Below the pieces are notes generated by a model. That model made no database searches. It was not told the DNA's origin and saw only the letters and a program-made list of their open reading frames with translations. Source: Bradyrhizobium sp. WBAH42 (GTDB lineage Bacteria; Pseudomonadota; Alphaproteobacteria; Rhizobiales; Xanthobacteraceae). From it: a stretch of DNA of 64,000 nucleotides. The stretch's first letter is position 1. The number at the start of each line of letters is the position of its first letter. The stretch covers positions 5,899,001-5,963,000 of the forward strand of contig NZ_CP036533.1 of assembly GCF_024585265.1 (NCBI RefSeq), in the 5' to 3' direction. Both the position numbers and the translations under genes were made by a program. Below, in pieces: positions 47,265 to 60,505 of this stretch.

Positions 47265-47571
47265 CGATCTCAGCTCCCGAGCTCTTGGCGATGCGGACCT
47301 TCTTGCCGTCCGCCAGAATCTTGAATCCGACGCGGGTCGGCTTTCCGTCCTTGCCGACATACGCGATGTTGGACAGTTGGATCGGCGCCTCTTTCGAGAT
47401 GATGCCGCCCTCCTGGGCCTGCGTCTGCTTCTGATGACGCTTGACCATGTTGATGCCGCGCACCAGCGCGGTGCCGGCGTCGGGGCGAACCTCGAACACT
47501 TCGCCGGTGCGGCCCTTGTCGCGGCCGGTCAGCACGACGACCTTGTCGCCCTTGCGGATCTTCGCAGCCAT
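47257..47571 (-). CDS. rplX: 50S ribosomal protein L24
   Basis: 104 residues. KOW motif [20 protein letters not shown] near the start, then [20 protein letters not shown] and a basic end. An assembly initiator for the 50S subunit, at the exit tunnel. Its ATG shares one base with the rplN stop (TGATG at 47571), and its 3' end overlaps rplE by 8 bases. Confidence 0.98.
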
Positions 47572-47939
47572 CACAGCACCTCCGGCGCGAGCGAGATGAT
47601 CTTCATGTGGTTCTTGGCGCGCAGCTCGCGCGGCACGGGCCCGAAGATACGGGTGCCGACCGGCTCGGACTGGTTGTTGATCAGCACGGCGGCGTTGCGG
47701 TCGAAGCGGATGACCGAGCCGTCGGCGCGGCGGATGTCCTTGCGGACGCGCACCACGACGGCCTTCATCACGTCGCCCTTCTTCACCTTGCCACGCGGAA
47801 TGGCTTCCTTGATCGACACGACGATGATGTCGCCGATCGTGGCGTAGCGGCGCTTGGAGCCCCCGAGCACCTTGATACACATGACACGGCGTGCGCCAGA
47901 ATTGTCGGCCACGTCGAGGTTGGTCTGCATCTGAATCAT
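47571..47939 (-). CDS. rplN: 50S ribosomal protein L14
   Basis: 122 residues. [40 protein letters not shown] and the end [20 protein letters not shown]. Contacts 16S rRNA in an intersubunit bridge and is the target of the silencing factor RsfS. First gene of the spc block, 85 bases after rpsQ. Confidence 0.98.
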   Translation of the reverse strand: MIQMQTNLDVADNSGARRVMCIKVLGGSKRRYATIGDIIVVSIKEAIPRGKVKKGDVMKAVVVRVRKDIRRADGSVIRFDRNAAVLINNQSEPVGTRIFGPVPRELRAKNHMKIISLAPEVL

Positions 47940-48024
47940 TGATGCACCTCGTCCTCTTTCTCTTTGCGCCAGCCCAGCCGGCGCTCAACATTTTCCCTGA
48001 AGTCAGTCGGCTAAAGCCAACAGA

Positions 48025-48273
48025 TCAGGCGCTTTTCTTGTGTTCGCCCCGGATCACGACCCAGCGCTTCAACTTCGAAATCGGCTTGGTTTCCTCGATC
48101 CACACCATGTCGCCCGGCTTGAACTGATTGCTCTCGTCGTGCGCGTGGTAGTTCTTGGAACGGCGGATCGTCTTCTTGTAGATCGGGTGCGTGAAGCGGC
48201 GATCGACGCGCACCACGATGGTCTTGGCTTGCTTGTCGCTGACGACCACGCCCTGCAAAGTACGTTTCGGCAT
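48025..48273 (-). CDS. rpsQ: 30S ribosomal protein S17
   Basis: 82 residues. [40 protein letters not shown] and [20 protein letters not shown], an OB-fold that binds 16S rRNA helix 11. ATG 48273 (MPKRTLQG) is the family start. Last gene of the S10 block. Confidence 0.98.
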   Translation of the reverse strand: MPKRTLQGVVVSDKQAKTIVVRVDRRFTHPIYKKTIRRSKNYHAHDESNQFKPGDMVWIEETKPISKLKRWVVIRGEHKKSA

Positions 48274-48286
48274 CTTCGTAAGCCTC

Positions 48287-48499
48287 TTACTTCTTCTTCG
48301 CGCGCGTCTGCGCGGCGATGGTCTTGATCCGGGCGATGTCACGGCGGGCCTCGCGCAGGCGCGAGGTGTTCTCGAGCTGCCCGGTGGCGCGCTGGAAGCG
48401 CAGGTTGAAGCGCTCCTTCTTCAGGTTCAGGATGGCCTCATCCTGCTGGTCGGGGCTCATCGCGCGGATGTCTTCGATCTTCATCTGGGCCATGGCCAT
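48287..48499 (-). CDS. rpmC: 50S ribosomal protein L29
   Basis: 70 residues of two long helices ([40 protein letters not shown]). Binds near the exit tunnel and contacts trigger factor/SRP. ATG 48499 overlaps the rplP stop by one base (TAATG); an ATG two codons later (48493) is a possible true start. Confidence 0.97.
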   Translation of the reverse strand: MAMAQMKIEDIRAMSPDQQDEAILNLKKERFNLRFQRATGQLENTSRLREARRDIARIKTIAAQTRAKKK

Positions 48500-48912
48500 T
48501 ACTCCGCAATGCGCTCGACGAAGCGCGTCTTGATCGGCAGCTTGGCGGCCGCCAGGGTCAGCGCCTCACGCGCCGTCTGGGTGTTGACGCCGTCGATCTC
48601 GAACAGCACCCGGCCCGGCTTGACGCGCGCGACCCACAATTCCGGCGAACCCTTGCCGGAGCCCATGCGGACTTCGGCCGGCTTCTTCGACACCGGAACG
48701 TCGGGGAACACGCGGATCCAGACGCGGCCGGCGCGCTTCATGTGGCGGGTCAGCGCGCGGCGGGCGGCTTCGATCTGGCGCGCGGTGACGCGCTCAGGCT
48801 CGGTCGCCTTCAGGCCGAACTGGCCGAACGCCAACGTCGCGCCCGAAGACGCAACGCCGTGGATGCGGCCCTTATGCGCCTTCCGGAACTTCGTTTTCTT
48901 AGGTTGCATCAT
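48499..48912 (-). CDS. rplP: 50S ribosomal protein L16
   Basis: 137 residues. [79 protein letters not shown]. Helps form the A-site region of 23S rRNA. Two ATG codons in tandem; the first gives the familiar MMQPK start. Confidence 0.98.
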   Translation of the reverse strand: MMQPKKTKFRKAHKGRIHGVASSGATLAFGQFGLKATEPERVTARQIEAARRALTRHMKRAGRVWIRVFPDVPVSKKPAEVRMGSGKGSPELWVARVKPGRVLFEIDGVNTQTAREALTLAAAKLPIKTRFVERIAE

Positions 48913-48942
48913 GGCTTTAAGCCCTCAAATTCCTGTCTGGCT

Positions 48943-49668
48943 TTAGGCAGCGGCCGTCTCGCGGCGCTGACGGCCACCGCGATCGCCACTGCCGCCGGTC
49001 TCGCCTTCGGCCATTCTCTTGTCCTGGGCCATCGGATCGTGCTCGAGGATCTCGCCCTTGAAGATCCAGACCTTGACGCCGCAGGTGCCGAAGGTCGTGA
49101 ACGCGGTCGCAACGCCGTAGTCGATGTCGGCACGCAACGTGTGCAGCGGCACGCGGCCTTCGCGGTACCACTCCATGCGCGCGATTTCCGCACCGCCCAG
49201 ACGACCCGAGCAGTTGATGCGGATGCCTTCCGCGCCGAGACGCATCGCCGACTGCACGGCGCGCTTCATGGCACGGCGGAACGCCACGCGGCGCTCGAGC
49301 TGCTGCGCGATCGACTCGGCCACCAGCGTCGCATCGAGCTCCGGCTTGCGGATCTCGACGATGTTGATGACGACGTCGGACGAGGTGATGTCCGCGACCT
49401 TCTTGCGCAGCTTGTCGATGTCGGCGCCCTTCTTGCCGATCACCACGCCCGGACGGGCCGAGTGGATGGTGACGCGGCACTTCTTGTGCGGACGCTCGAT
49501 CACGATGCGGGCGACGGCCGCCTGCTTGAGCTCCTTGTGCAGGATCTCACGGATCTTGACGTCCTCGTGCAGCAGCTTGCCGTATTCCTGCTTGCCGGCG
49601 AACCAGCGGGAATCCCAGGTCCGGTTGATGCCGAGGCGCAGACCGATCGGATTGATCTTTTGACCCAT
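48943..49668 (-). CDS. rpsC: 30S ribosomal protein S3
   Basis: 241 residues. [20 protein letters not shown] start, a KH domain ([20 protein letters not shown]) and the C-terminal domain ([40 protein letters not shown]). The tail [17 protein letters not shown] is an alphaproteobacterial extension. Lies at the mRNA entrance and has helicase activity with S4. Confidence 0.98.
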   Translation of the reverse strand: MGQKINPIGLRLGINRTWDSRWFAGKQEYGKLLHEDVKIREILHKELKQAAVARIVIERPHKKCRVTIHSARPGVVIGKKGADIDKLRKKVADITSSDVVINIVEIRKPELDATLVAESIAQQLERRVAFRRAMKRAVQSAMRLGAEGIRINCSGRLGGAEIARMEWYREGRVPLHTLRADIDYGVATAFTTFGTCGVKVWIFKGEILEHDPMAQDKRMAEGETGGSGDRGGRQRRETAAA

Positions 49669-49685
49669 CGTGTTCTCCTGCGCCC

Positions 49686-50072
49686 TTAAGCGGCGGCTTC
49701 AGCTTCGACCTGACGAACGATGATCGTCAGCTGCGAAAACGGTTTGTAGACACGGCCCGAGCGGCCACGGCCGCGGGCGGCGAAGCGCTTCATCACGAGG
49801 CCGTTGCCGACGAAGGCCTGCGCCACGACGAGATCGTCGACGTCGAGGTCGTGGTTGTTCTCGGCGTTGGCGATCGCCGATTCCAGGCACTTCTTCACGT
49901 CGACCGCGATCCGCTTGCGCGAAAACTGCAGGTCGGCGAGCGCGGCAGACGCCTTCCGGCCGCGAATGAGCTGGGCGACCAGGTTGAGCTTCTGCGGGCT
50001 CACCCGCAGCATCCGGGCGACCGCCTTGGCCTCGTTCTCGGCGAGGCTCCGTTCGCGCTTAGGTTTGCTCAT
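49686..50072 (-). CDS. rplV: 50S ribosomal protein L22
   Basis: 128 residues. [40 protein letters not shown] and the long beta hairpin near [20 protein letters not shown] that lines the exit tunnel and is a site of macrolide effects. Between rpsS and rpsC. Confidence 0.98.
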   Translation of the reverse strand: MSKPKRERSLAENEAKAVARMLRVSPQKLNLVAQLIRGRKASAALADLQFSRKRIAVDVKKCLESAIANAENNHDLDVDDLVVAQAFVGNGLVMKRFAARGRGRSGRVYKPFSQLTIIVRQVEAEAAA

Positions 50073-50082
50073 CGTTTAATCC

Positions 50083-50361
50083 TCAAGCCTTCTTGGCTTT
50101 CTTGTCGCCGGAGTGGCCATGGAAGGTCCGGGTCGGCGAGAACTCGCCGAACTTGTGACCGACCATTTCCTCGTTCACGGCCACCGGCACGTGCTTCTGA
50201 CCGTTGTAGACGCCGAAGGTCAGACCGACGAATTGCGGCAGGATCGTCGAGCGACGGCTCCAGATCTTGATGACGTCGTGACGGCCGGACGCGCGCGCGG
50301 CATCTGCCTTCTTGAGCAGAGAACCCTCGACGAACGGGCCTTTCCAGACTGAACGAACCAT
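50083..50361 (-). CDS. rpsS: 30S ribosomal protein S19
   Basis: 92 residues. [60 protein letters not shown]. Forms a complex with S13 in the 30S head and touches the A-site finger. The C-terminal KKAKKA tail is basic. Confidence 0.98.
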   Translation of the reverse strand: MVRSVWKGPFVEGSLLKKADAARASGRHDVIKIWSRRSTILPQFVGLTFGVYNGQKHVPVAVNEEMVGHKFGEFSPTRTFHGHSGDKKAKKA

Positions 50362-50373
50362 GTCCGGCGTTCC

Positions 50374-51207
50374 TTACTTCTTCCGCTTGTGGCGGCTTAG
50401 GAGAATGAATTTGTTGGTCGACTTGTTGGAGCGGGTCTTCTTGCCCTTGGTCGGCTTGCCCCACGGAGTGACCGGGTGACGACCGCCCGAGGTACGACCT
50501 TCACCACCGCCGTGCGGATGGTCGATCGGGTTCATCGAAACACCGCGGTTATGCGGCTTGCGGCCCAGCCAACGGTTGCGGCCGGCCTTGCCGATCGAGG
50601 TGTTCATGTGATCCGGGTTCGACACCGCGCCGATCGTGCCGCGGCAACGGCCGTGCACCAGGCGCTGCTCGCCCGAATTCAGGCGGATGATGACGTAGTC
50701 CTGATCGCGGCCGACGAGCTGGGCGTACGTCCCCGCGGAACGGGCCAGCTGGCCACCCTTCCCGATCTTGACCTCGATGTTGTGGATGATCGTGCCGACC
50801 GGCATGTTGCCGAGCGGCATGACGTTGCCCGGCTTCACGTCGACATAGTTCCCGGCCACGATGGTGTCGCCCACGGCCAGACGCTGCGGCGCCAGAATAT
50901 AGGCCTGCTCGCCGTCCTGGTACTTGATCAGCGCGATGAACGCAGTGCGGTTCGGATCGTATTCCAGCCGCTCGACCGTCGCGGGCGCATCGACCTTGTC
51001 GCGCTTGAAGTCGACGAGGCGCAGCGTCTGCTTGTGACCGCCGCCGCGGAAGCGCACGGTGATGCGACCGGTGTTGTTGCGACCGCCCGAGGACTTCTTG
51101 CCTTCGGTGAGCGCCTTGACCGGCTTGCCCTTGTACAGGGCCGAACGATCGACCATGACCAGCTGGCGCTGGCCCGGCGTCGTGGGATTGAATGTCTTCA
51201 GTGCCAT
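50374..51207 (-). CDS. rplB: 50S ribosomal protein L2
   Basis: 277 residues. [60 protein letters not shown] and the conserved [20 protein letters not shown] containing the His important for peptidyl transfer. Ends in [20 protein letters not shown]. Essential for subunit association and tRNA binding. Confidence 0.98.
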   Translation of the reverse strand: MALKTFNPTTPGQRQLVMVDRSALYKGKPVKALTEGKKSSGGRNNTGRITVRFRGGGHKQTLRLVDFKRDKVDAPATVERLEYDPNRTAFIALIKYQDGEQAYILAPQRLAVGDTIVAGNYVDVKPGNVMPLGNMPVGTIIHNIEVKIGKGGQLARSAGTYAQLVGRDQDYVIIRLNSGEQRLVHGRCRGTIGAVSNPDHMNTSIGKAGRNRWLGRKPHNRGVSMNPIDHPHGGGEGRTSGGRHPVTPWGKPTKGKKTRSNKSTNKFILLSRHKRKK

Positions 51208-51219
51208 CGTCGTACGACC

Positions 51220-51522
51220 TTACAGACCGGTGGTGACGTCGATCCGGTGACCCTCTTCGAGGGTCACGATCGCGCGTTTGCTGTTCGACTGCGAGCCGAT
51301 GGTGCCGCGGAAGGCCTTGACCTTGCCCTTGCGGACCAGCGTGTTGACGCTCTTGACCTTGACGTCGAACAGCTTCTCGATCGCTTCCTTGATCTGCGGC
51401 TTGGTCGCCTTGGCGGCCACCTTGAACAGCACCTTGTTGTGCTCCGAAGCGATCGTCGCCTTTTCGGTCACGACCGGCGACAGGATCACGTCGTAGTGGC
51501 GAGGCTCGATGTTCTTGCTCAT
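51220..51522 (-). CDS. rplW: 50S ribosomal protein L23
   Basis: 100 residues. [60 protein letters not shown]. Forms the docking site for trigger factor, SRP and the Sec translocon at the tunnel exit. ATG overlaps the rplD stop by 4 bases (51522-51519). Confidence 0.98.
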   Translation of the reverse strand: MSKNIEPRHYDVILSPVVTEKATIASEHNKVLFKVAAKATKPQIKEAIEKLFDVKVKSVNTLVRKGKVKAFRGTIGSQSNSKRAIVTLEEGHRIDVTTGL

Positions 51523-52139
51523 TTGAAGCGCGCCTCCAGCGCATCGATGGCGGCCTTGGTCAGAACGAGCTTCTGACGGCGCAGGATGTCATAGACGTTG
51601 ATGCCCTGGATCGGCAGCACGTCCATGTTCGGGATGTTGCGGGCCGCAGCGGCGAAGCCGTTGTTGAGCTCGGCACCGTCGATGATCAGCGCGTTGGTGA
51701 GGCCGAGGCCCGAGAAGTGGCCGAGCAGCGCCTTGGTCTTGGCGGCTTCCAGCGCGGCCTTCTCGATCACGACGAGATCGCCGTCCTTGGCCTTGGCCGA
51801 GAGCGCATGCTTCAGTGCGAGCGCACGGACCTTCTTCGGCAGGTCGGTGGCGTGCGAACGCACCACCGGACCGAAGGCACGACCGCCGCCGCGGAACTGC
51901 GGCACGCGGGCCGAGCCGTGACGAGCACCGCCGGTGCCCTTCTGCTTGTACATCTTCTTGCCGGTGCGCCAGATCTCGGCGCGGCCCTTGGCCTTGTGCG
52001 TGCCGGCCTGGCGCTTGTTGAGCTGCCACTGCACGCAGCGCGCGATGATGTCCTCGCGCGGCTCGAGACCGAAAATGGCGTCGGACAGCTGGACGGAGCC
52101 GGCTTCCTTACCTTCGAGGGTGGTGACCTTCAATTCCAT
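51519..52139 (-). CDS. rplD: 50S ribosomal protein L4
   Basis: 206 residues. [40 protein letters not shown] (the extended loop of the exit tunnel), [20 protein letters not shown]. In E. coli L4 also represses its own operon; here that is untested. ATG 52139 starts one base after the rplC stop codon. The 15 open codons upstream are not conserved. Confidence 0.98.
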   Translation of the reverse strand: MELKVTTLEGKEAGSVQLSDAIFGLEPREDIIARCVQWQLNKRQAGTHKAKGRAEIWRTGKKMYKQKGTGGARHGSARVPQFRGGGRAFGPVVRSHATDLPKKVRALALKHALSAKAKDGDLVVIEKAALEAAKTKALLGHFSGLGLTNALIIDGAELNNGFAAAARNIPNMDVLPIQGINVYDILRRQKLVLTKAAIDALEARFK

Positions 52140-52140
52140 C

Positions 52141-52854
52141 TCACGCCTCCTGCGCAGCCGGAGCGGCTTCCGCGTCGCCAGCAACCTTGAACTTGCCGGG
52201 CTTCGGAGCTTCCTTCGGCAGCGGCTTCTTGACGGCGTCGCGCACGCGGATCCAGCCGCCCTTGGAGCCGGGAACGGCGCCCTCGACGAGGATCAGGCCG
52301 CGCTCGACATCGGTCTGGACGACGCGAAGGTTGAGCGTGGTGATGCGGTCGACACCCATGTGGCCGGGCATCTTCTTGTTCTTCCAGGTCTTGCCGGGGT
52401 CCTGACGGCCACCGGTCGAACCGATCGAGCGGTGCGAGATCGACACACCGTGCGTGGCGCGCAGACCGCCGAAGTTCCAGCGCTTCATGCCGCCGGCGAA
52501 GCCCTTACCGACCGAGGTGCCGGTGACGTCGACGAACTGACCGACGACGAAGTGGTCAGCCTGGATCTCAGCGCCGACCGGGATCATGGCGTCCGCGGTG
52601 ACGCGGAATTCCTCGACCCGGCGCTTCGGCTCGACCTTGGCCACCGCGAACTGGCCGCGCTCGGCCTTCGGCATGTAAACGGTCTTGCGGCTGCCCGAAC
52701 CGAGCTGGAGCGCGACGTAACCGTTCTTCTCTTCGGTGCGGTGGCCTACGACCTGGCAATTGCCGAGCTTCAGCACGGTCACGGGGATATGTTCGCCGGC
52801 CTCCGTGAAGACCCGCGTCATCCCGACCTTTTGTGCGATCACTCCGGAGCGCAT
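52141..52854 (-). CDS. rplC: 50S ribosomal protein L3
   Basis: 237 residues. [20 protein letters not shown] start, [60 protein letters not shown]. The C-terminal [20 protein letters not shown] is a disordered extension found in this group. Needed early in 50S assembly near the peptidyl transferase centre. ATG 52854 is the conserved start. Confidence 0.98.
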   Translation of the reverse strand: MRSGVIAQKVGMTRVFTEAGEHIPVTVLKLGNCQVVGHRTEEKNGYVALQLGSGSRKTVYMPKAERGQFAVAKVEPKRRVEEFRVTADAMIPVGAEIQADHFVVGQFVDVTGTSVGKGFAGGMKRWNFGGLRATHGVSISHRSIGSTGGRQDPGKTWKNKKMPGHMGVDRITTLNLRVVQTDVERGLILVEGAVPGSKGGWIRVRDAVKKPLPKEAPKPGKFKVAGDAEAAPAAQEA

Positions 52855-52906
52855 CGGCTTGCTTCCTGTTCTCTTTGTCCGCTTTTGGCGAACGGGATCC
52901 AAAATC

Positions 52907-53215
52907 TTAGAGCTTGATCTCGACGTCGACACCGGCGGCCAGATCGAGCTTCATCAAAGCATCGACGGTCTGCGGGGTCGGATCGACGATGTCGAGCAGG
53001 CGCTTGTGAGTGCGCATCTCGAACTGTTCGCGGCTCTTCTTGTCGACGTGGGGCGAACGGTTGACGGTGAACTTCTCGATGCGGGTGGGCAGCGGAATGG
53101 GTCCGCGGACCTGCGCGCCGGTGCGCTTCGCCGTGTTCACGATCTCGCGGGTCGACGTATCGAGGATACGATGGTCGAACGCCTTGAGACGGATACGAAT
53201 GTTTTGGCCGTTCAT
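52907..53215 (-). CDS. rpsJ: 30S ribosomal protein S10
   Basis: 102 residues. [60 protein letters not shown]. Binds 16S rRNA and, as NusE, joins NusB in antitermination. First gene of the S10 block, separated from tuf by an 81-base spacer with a hairpin. Confidence 0.98.
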
Positions 53216-53239
53216 TGCCGTGGTCTCTCTTCAGTGGGT

Positions 53240-53280
53240 GGCGAATAGCGAATAGCGAATGTCACCATTCGCTACTCGCC
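53240..53280 (-). promoter_or_regulatory. Hairpin with tandem TAGCGAA units between tuf and rpsJ
   Basis: GGCGAATAGCGAAT (53240-53253) pairs with ATTCGCTACTCGCC (53267-53280) with one mismatch; the unit AGCGAAT is repeated in tandem, so an alternative pairing exists. No U-tract. It may be an RNA processing or translational control element between the str and S10 blocks, or a dispersed repeat. Confidence 0.5.
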
Positions 53281-53296
53281 GTCCCTTTTCTCGTAA

Positions 53297-54487
<1,191 letters not shown>

Positions 54488-54527
54488 TTGACTCTCCGTT
54501 CAATCGTCAGCTTTCAACCGACGACAA

Positions 54528-56600
<2,073 letters not shown>

Positions 56601-56633
56601 GGGTCGTTCCTTGCGAGTCCGAGTGTGTCGCCG

Positions 56634-57119
<486 letters not shown>

Positions 57120-57491
57120 TTACTTCGGACGCTTGGCGCCGTACTTCGAACGACGCTGCTTACGGTTCTTGACGCCCTGGGTGTCCAGAACGCCGCGGAG
57201 GATGTGGTAGCGCACGCCCGGCAAGTCCTTGACGCGGCCGCCGCGGATCATGACCACCGAGTGCTCCTGGAGGTTATGGCCCTCGCCGGGGATGTAGCCG
57301 ATCACCTCGAAGCCGTTGGTCAGGCGCACCTTGGCAACCTTACGAAGCGCCGAGTTCGGCTTCTTCGGGGTCGTGGTGTAGACGCGCGTGCAAACACCAC
57401 GCTTCTGCGGCGACTGCTGCAGCGCCGGCACCTTCTTGCGCGACTTCTGCACTTCCCGCGGTTGAGCGATCAGCTGGTTGATCGTCGGCAT
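57120..57491 (-). CDS. rpsL: 30S ribosomal protein S12
   Basis: 123 residues. [60 protein letters not shown]. The lysines of KKPNSA and of VKDLPG, whose changes give streptomycin resistance, are wild type. Governs decoding accuracy. First gene of the str block; a promoter-like site lies about 450 bases upstream. Start ATG 57491; upstream codons to 57737 are leader. Confidence 0.98.
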   Translation of the reverse strand: MPTINQLIAQPREVQKSRKKVPALQQSPQKRGVCTRVYTTTPKKPNSALRKVAKVRLTNGFEVIGYIPGEGHNLQEHSVVMIRGGRVKDLPGVRYHILRGVLDTQGVKNRKQRRSKYGAKRPK

Positions 57492-58379
57492 ACTGGCCTT
57501 CACCCTTTTTCTGCCGCGGCCCCTCTCGGGTCCGCTGTCTTGCCGCGGCCCGTTCACCGGGTCCGCAAATTCTGTTCGAGCCAACCCGCCCGAGGAGGCC
57601 GCCTTGCGCGAAATAACCCACGCAAAGCGAAATTGCGCCAACCGCTCCATCAACGAGCGGAAAGCGCTTCGACGCCACAGAGGACCGCAGTCTTGAAGCC
57701 GTTCAGCGTAATGCCGCGGCCCGCGCACTGAGGTCATGCATCCGAATTCGATCTCAAGAGAACGTGCTCGAGAGAACTAAAGTCGCACTGGCATTGCCTA
57801 GCTATGATCGACAGCGTTTGAGCGGCATTCGTCGAGGTTGGTGCCCGTCTTTGCGACCCCTGGCAGATCTACTCTTTGGGGATCAACGGGTGGCCCGTTC
57901 CGACGTTGGCGATGCTCACCGCCTGTCGTTAAGTGAGGCGCTTTCTATAAGTGAGAATCGGTCAAGTCAAGGTGAAACGACAGTCACAAAGCGCTTCATG
58001 CGCCTGCCAAAATCGCTGTTTGCCGCCCTCGCCGCGCCGCCCCCAATATGGGACCTAAGTCTCCAATTCGCCAGCCCACAAGCAATTTATATCCGGACAA
58101 AAAGAAACTTTATTATCGGCGACGAGGGGCTTTTGTGCTCGAAATGCATTAAGGCGCGTTAATCTCTCCGCGTCGGCAGCAATCCGCGACGAACATCACC
58201 ATGATCGGCGTGGGGTGGTCCGGTCCGACCGACAACGGCGGTGTCGGCTGCACGCGCTTTTCGACGGCCCGGCCGGTCTGCATGAGAGCCATCTGACCGC
58301 GTTTTTTCGAATCGAAGAACTCGCCGTCAGGTTCGGCTCGCGTGCCACGGACCGGATTCACGGGCTCGCGGCGGCCCGG
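57492..58379. other. Long leader and intergenic region before rpsL
   Basis: 888 bases with no gene I can support. Positions 57492-57937 would be the untranslated leader of the str operon if the promoter at 57944-57970 is used. 57920-58150 is clearly lower in GC than the rest of the window. One 70-codon frame (58149-58361, minus) exists but has no known family. Confidence 0.6.
57944..57970 (-). promoter_or_regulatory. Candidate promoter of the str-S10-spc supercluster
   Basis: On the minus strand: -35-like TTGACT (57970-57965; a second, TTGACC, at 57965-57960), 15-base spacer, -10-like TATAGA (57949-57944), then the discriminator AAGCGCC. The GC-rich discriminator is typical of stringently controlled ribosomal promoters. 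It lies about 450 bases upstream of rpsL. Confidence 0.5.
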
Positions 58380-60371
58380 TCACTCCTCGTCGTCGTCGTC
58401 GTCCCCGTCGCGGTCGTCGGCGGCGTGAGCTGCCGTGCCGTGGGGCTGGTGGATCTGATCGTTCCACAGCTTGCGATAGGTGCCGTTCTTGGCGAGCAGC
58501 TCGGCGTGGGAGCCGCGCTCGATCGCCCTGCCCCCTGAAATCACAATGATCTCGTCCATCTCGACCACCGAGGTCAGGCGGTGGGTCGACCAGATCATGG
58601 TGCGGCCCTTGGCGACCTTGAGCAGCGTGCGGTTGATCGCGGCCTCGGTGGTCTGGTCCAGCGCCGAGGTGGCTTCGTCCAGCAGCAGCACGGAGGGGTT
58701 CCGGATGATCGCGCGCGCGATCGCGATGCGCTGGCGCTGGCCGCCCGACAGCGTATCGCCGCGCTCGCCGACCGGCGTGTCGTAGCGCTGCGGCAGGCTC
58801 ATGATGTAGCGGTGGATCTCAGCCTTCTTGGCGGCCTCCTCCACCTCCTCGTCGGTTGCGCCCTCCTTGCCGAGCCGGATGTTCTCACGGATCGACATGT
58901 TGAACAGCATGTTCTCCTGGAACACCACCGCCATGCTCCGGCGCAGCGAGTCCAGCGTCACCTTGCGGACGTCGACGCCGTCGATGGCGACGCGGCCTTC
59001 GTCGGGCACGTAGAGCCGCAGGATCAGATTCAGCAGCGTGCTCTTGCCGGAGCCGCTCGGACCGACGATCGCGATGCGCTTGCCGGCATTGAGCTTGAGG
59101 CTGAGATTGTCCAGCACCGGCGTCTGGCTGCCCTCGTACTGGAAGGTGACGTGATCGAAAGTGATGTCGTTGGTGATGCGCGGCAGGTCCGGCGCGCCGG
59201 GACGATCGGCCCCGCGGGTCGGCTCGTCGAGCAGTTCCTGAATGTGACGGATCGCGGCGGCCGAGGAGATCGACACCGGGATGAAATGCATCACATGGGC
59301 GATGTTGTAGGAGACCTCCCAGAACGCGCTCTCGAAGGTGACGAAGGTGCCGATGGTGATCTGGCCCTTGGTCGCCAGATAGGCGCCGATCGCGAGCACC
59401 ACCAGGTGCAGGAGGAGCACCGAGATGGTGACCGTCCGCTCCACCATGGTCGAGAGGAATGTGGCCGAGGCAATCCTGTTGCGGGTCTCGTCGTTGCGCA
59501 AGGTGAAGAAACCGAACATCTTGCGTTGCAGGCTGAACGCCTTGATCACCGCCTGGGCCGCCACGTTCTCCTGCACCAGGCCGAGCAGCGCCGATTCGTT
59601 GAGCTTCTGCTCGTAATTGGCCTGCACCGCCTTCGGCGTCAGGATCCGGGGGCCGATCAGCGTGATCGGGAACACCAGCAGGGCGACGACGGCGAGCTGC
59701 CAGTTGAGGAAGACCATCAGGATAATGCCGGCGATCAGTTCCAGGAACGGCAGCGCGGCACTGTTGGCGAACGTCTTGACCGCCCCTTCGAAGGCCGAGA
59801 GATCGACCGAGAAGCGCGACAGGATCTCGCCGCGCCGGGTGCGGCCGAAATAGGCCGTCGGCAAATCTTGGACGTGCTCGAACAGGCGCTTGCGGACATC
59901 GGAGATGATGCAAGCGGCAAGGCGCGCGTCCCAGCGTTCGTACCAGACCGCAACGATCGAGGTGAAGATGCCGGCGACGGCGAGCACGCCGAGGATCTTG
60001 TAGAGCGCCTGAAAATCCTCCTCGCCGAGCGCATCGTCGATCAGGAACTTGAGGCTGAGCGGCATGATGACGTTGAACAACGTCTCGATCACGACGCCGA
60101 ATGCCACGAATGACAGCATCCGCTTGTAATTGGAGAGATAGGGCTTGACGAACCCGACGATGGTCGCGAGGGCGCCGGCAGCTTCGCGCGCGGTAAAGAC
60201 GACGAGGTCCTCGTCTTCTTCGTCGTCGTCCTCGAGCTCAAGCTCGTCATCCGCCTCATCGTCGTCGTCCTCGTCGAGGTCCGGCTTGGCGAGGGCAAGC
60301 TTGTCGTCGAGCTCGGCGGCTTCTTCCGCGGCGAGCTTCTGTTTGTCGGGCGGGAGGGGTTTGGACGCCAT
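58380..60371 (-). CDS. ABC exporter (fused permease-ATPase) with acidic ends
   Basis: 663 residues. An acidic N-terminal tail (about 22-58, including [20 protein letters not shown]) precedes six transmembrane helices (about 85-370) and a nucleotide-binding domain: Walker [11 protein letters not shown]-loop VFQENMLFN, signature [15 protein letters not shown], Walker [13 protein letters not shown], His switch STHRLTSV. The end is again acidic ([12 protein letters not shown]). A homodimeric exporter of the MsbA/lipid or multidrug type; the substrate is unknown. The acidic ends come from repeated GAC/GAG codons. Separated from rpoC by the oxidase-methyltransferase gene. Confidence 0.92.
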   Translation of the reverse strand: MASKPLPPDKQKLAAEEAAELDDKLALAKPDLDEDDDDEADDELELEDDDEEDEDLVVFTAREAAGALATIVGFVKPYLSNYKRMLSFVAFGVVIETLFNVIMPLSLKFLIDDALGEEDFQALYKILGVLAVAGIFTSIVAVWYERWDARLAACIISDVRKRLFEHVQDLPTAYFGRTRRGEILSRFSVDLSAFEGAVKTFANSAALPFLELIAGIILMVFLNWQLAVVALLVFPITLIGPRILTPKAVQANYEQKLNESALLGLVQENVAAQAVIKAFSLQRKMFGFFTLRNDETRNRIASATFLSTMVERTVTISVLLLHLVVLAIGAYLATKGQITIGTFVTFESAFWEVSYNIAHVMHFIPVSISSAAAIRHIQELLDEPTRGADRPGAPDLPRITNDITFDHVTFQYEGSQTPVLDNLSLKLNAGKRIAIVGPSGSGKSTLLNLILRLYVPDEGRVAIDGVDVRKVTLDSLRRSMAVVFQENMLFNMSIRENIRLGKEGATDEEVEEAAKKAEIHRYIMSLPQRYDTPVGERGDTLSGGQRQRIAIARAIIRNPSVLLLDEATSALDQTTEAAINRTLLKVAKGRTMIWSTHRLTSVVEMDEIIVISGGRAIERGSHAELLAKNGTYRKLWNDQIHQPHGTAAHAADDRDGDDDDDEE

Positions 60372-60505
60372 GAAACCAACCGATGCTGACGGCCGGCATG
60401 ACCGCAGAGAACGCAGGAATAGCGGCAACCGCTATTGCACCGATTCTATGCGATCAGGATGAATTCGGCAAAACAATTGGCGAACTCGATCCGCGTTCCC
60501 TGGGA

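Noticed and set aside
57764..58162. 132-codon frame (plus strand) in the rpsL upstream region
   Set aside because: It runs across the candidate promoter and leader; codon usage is unlike the neighbours and no family fits.
58149..58361. 70-codon frame (minus strand) after the ABC exporter
   Set aside because: Open and plausible in length, but no signal, domain or ribosome site that I can support; left as unassigned intergenic sequence.
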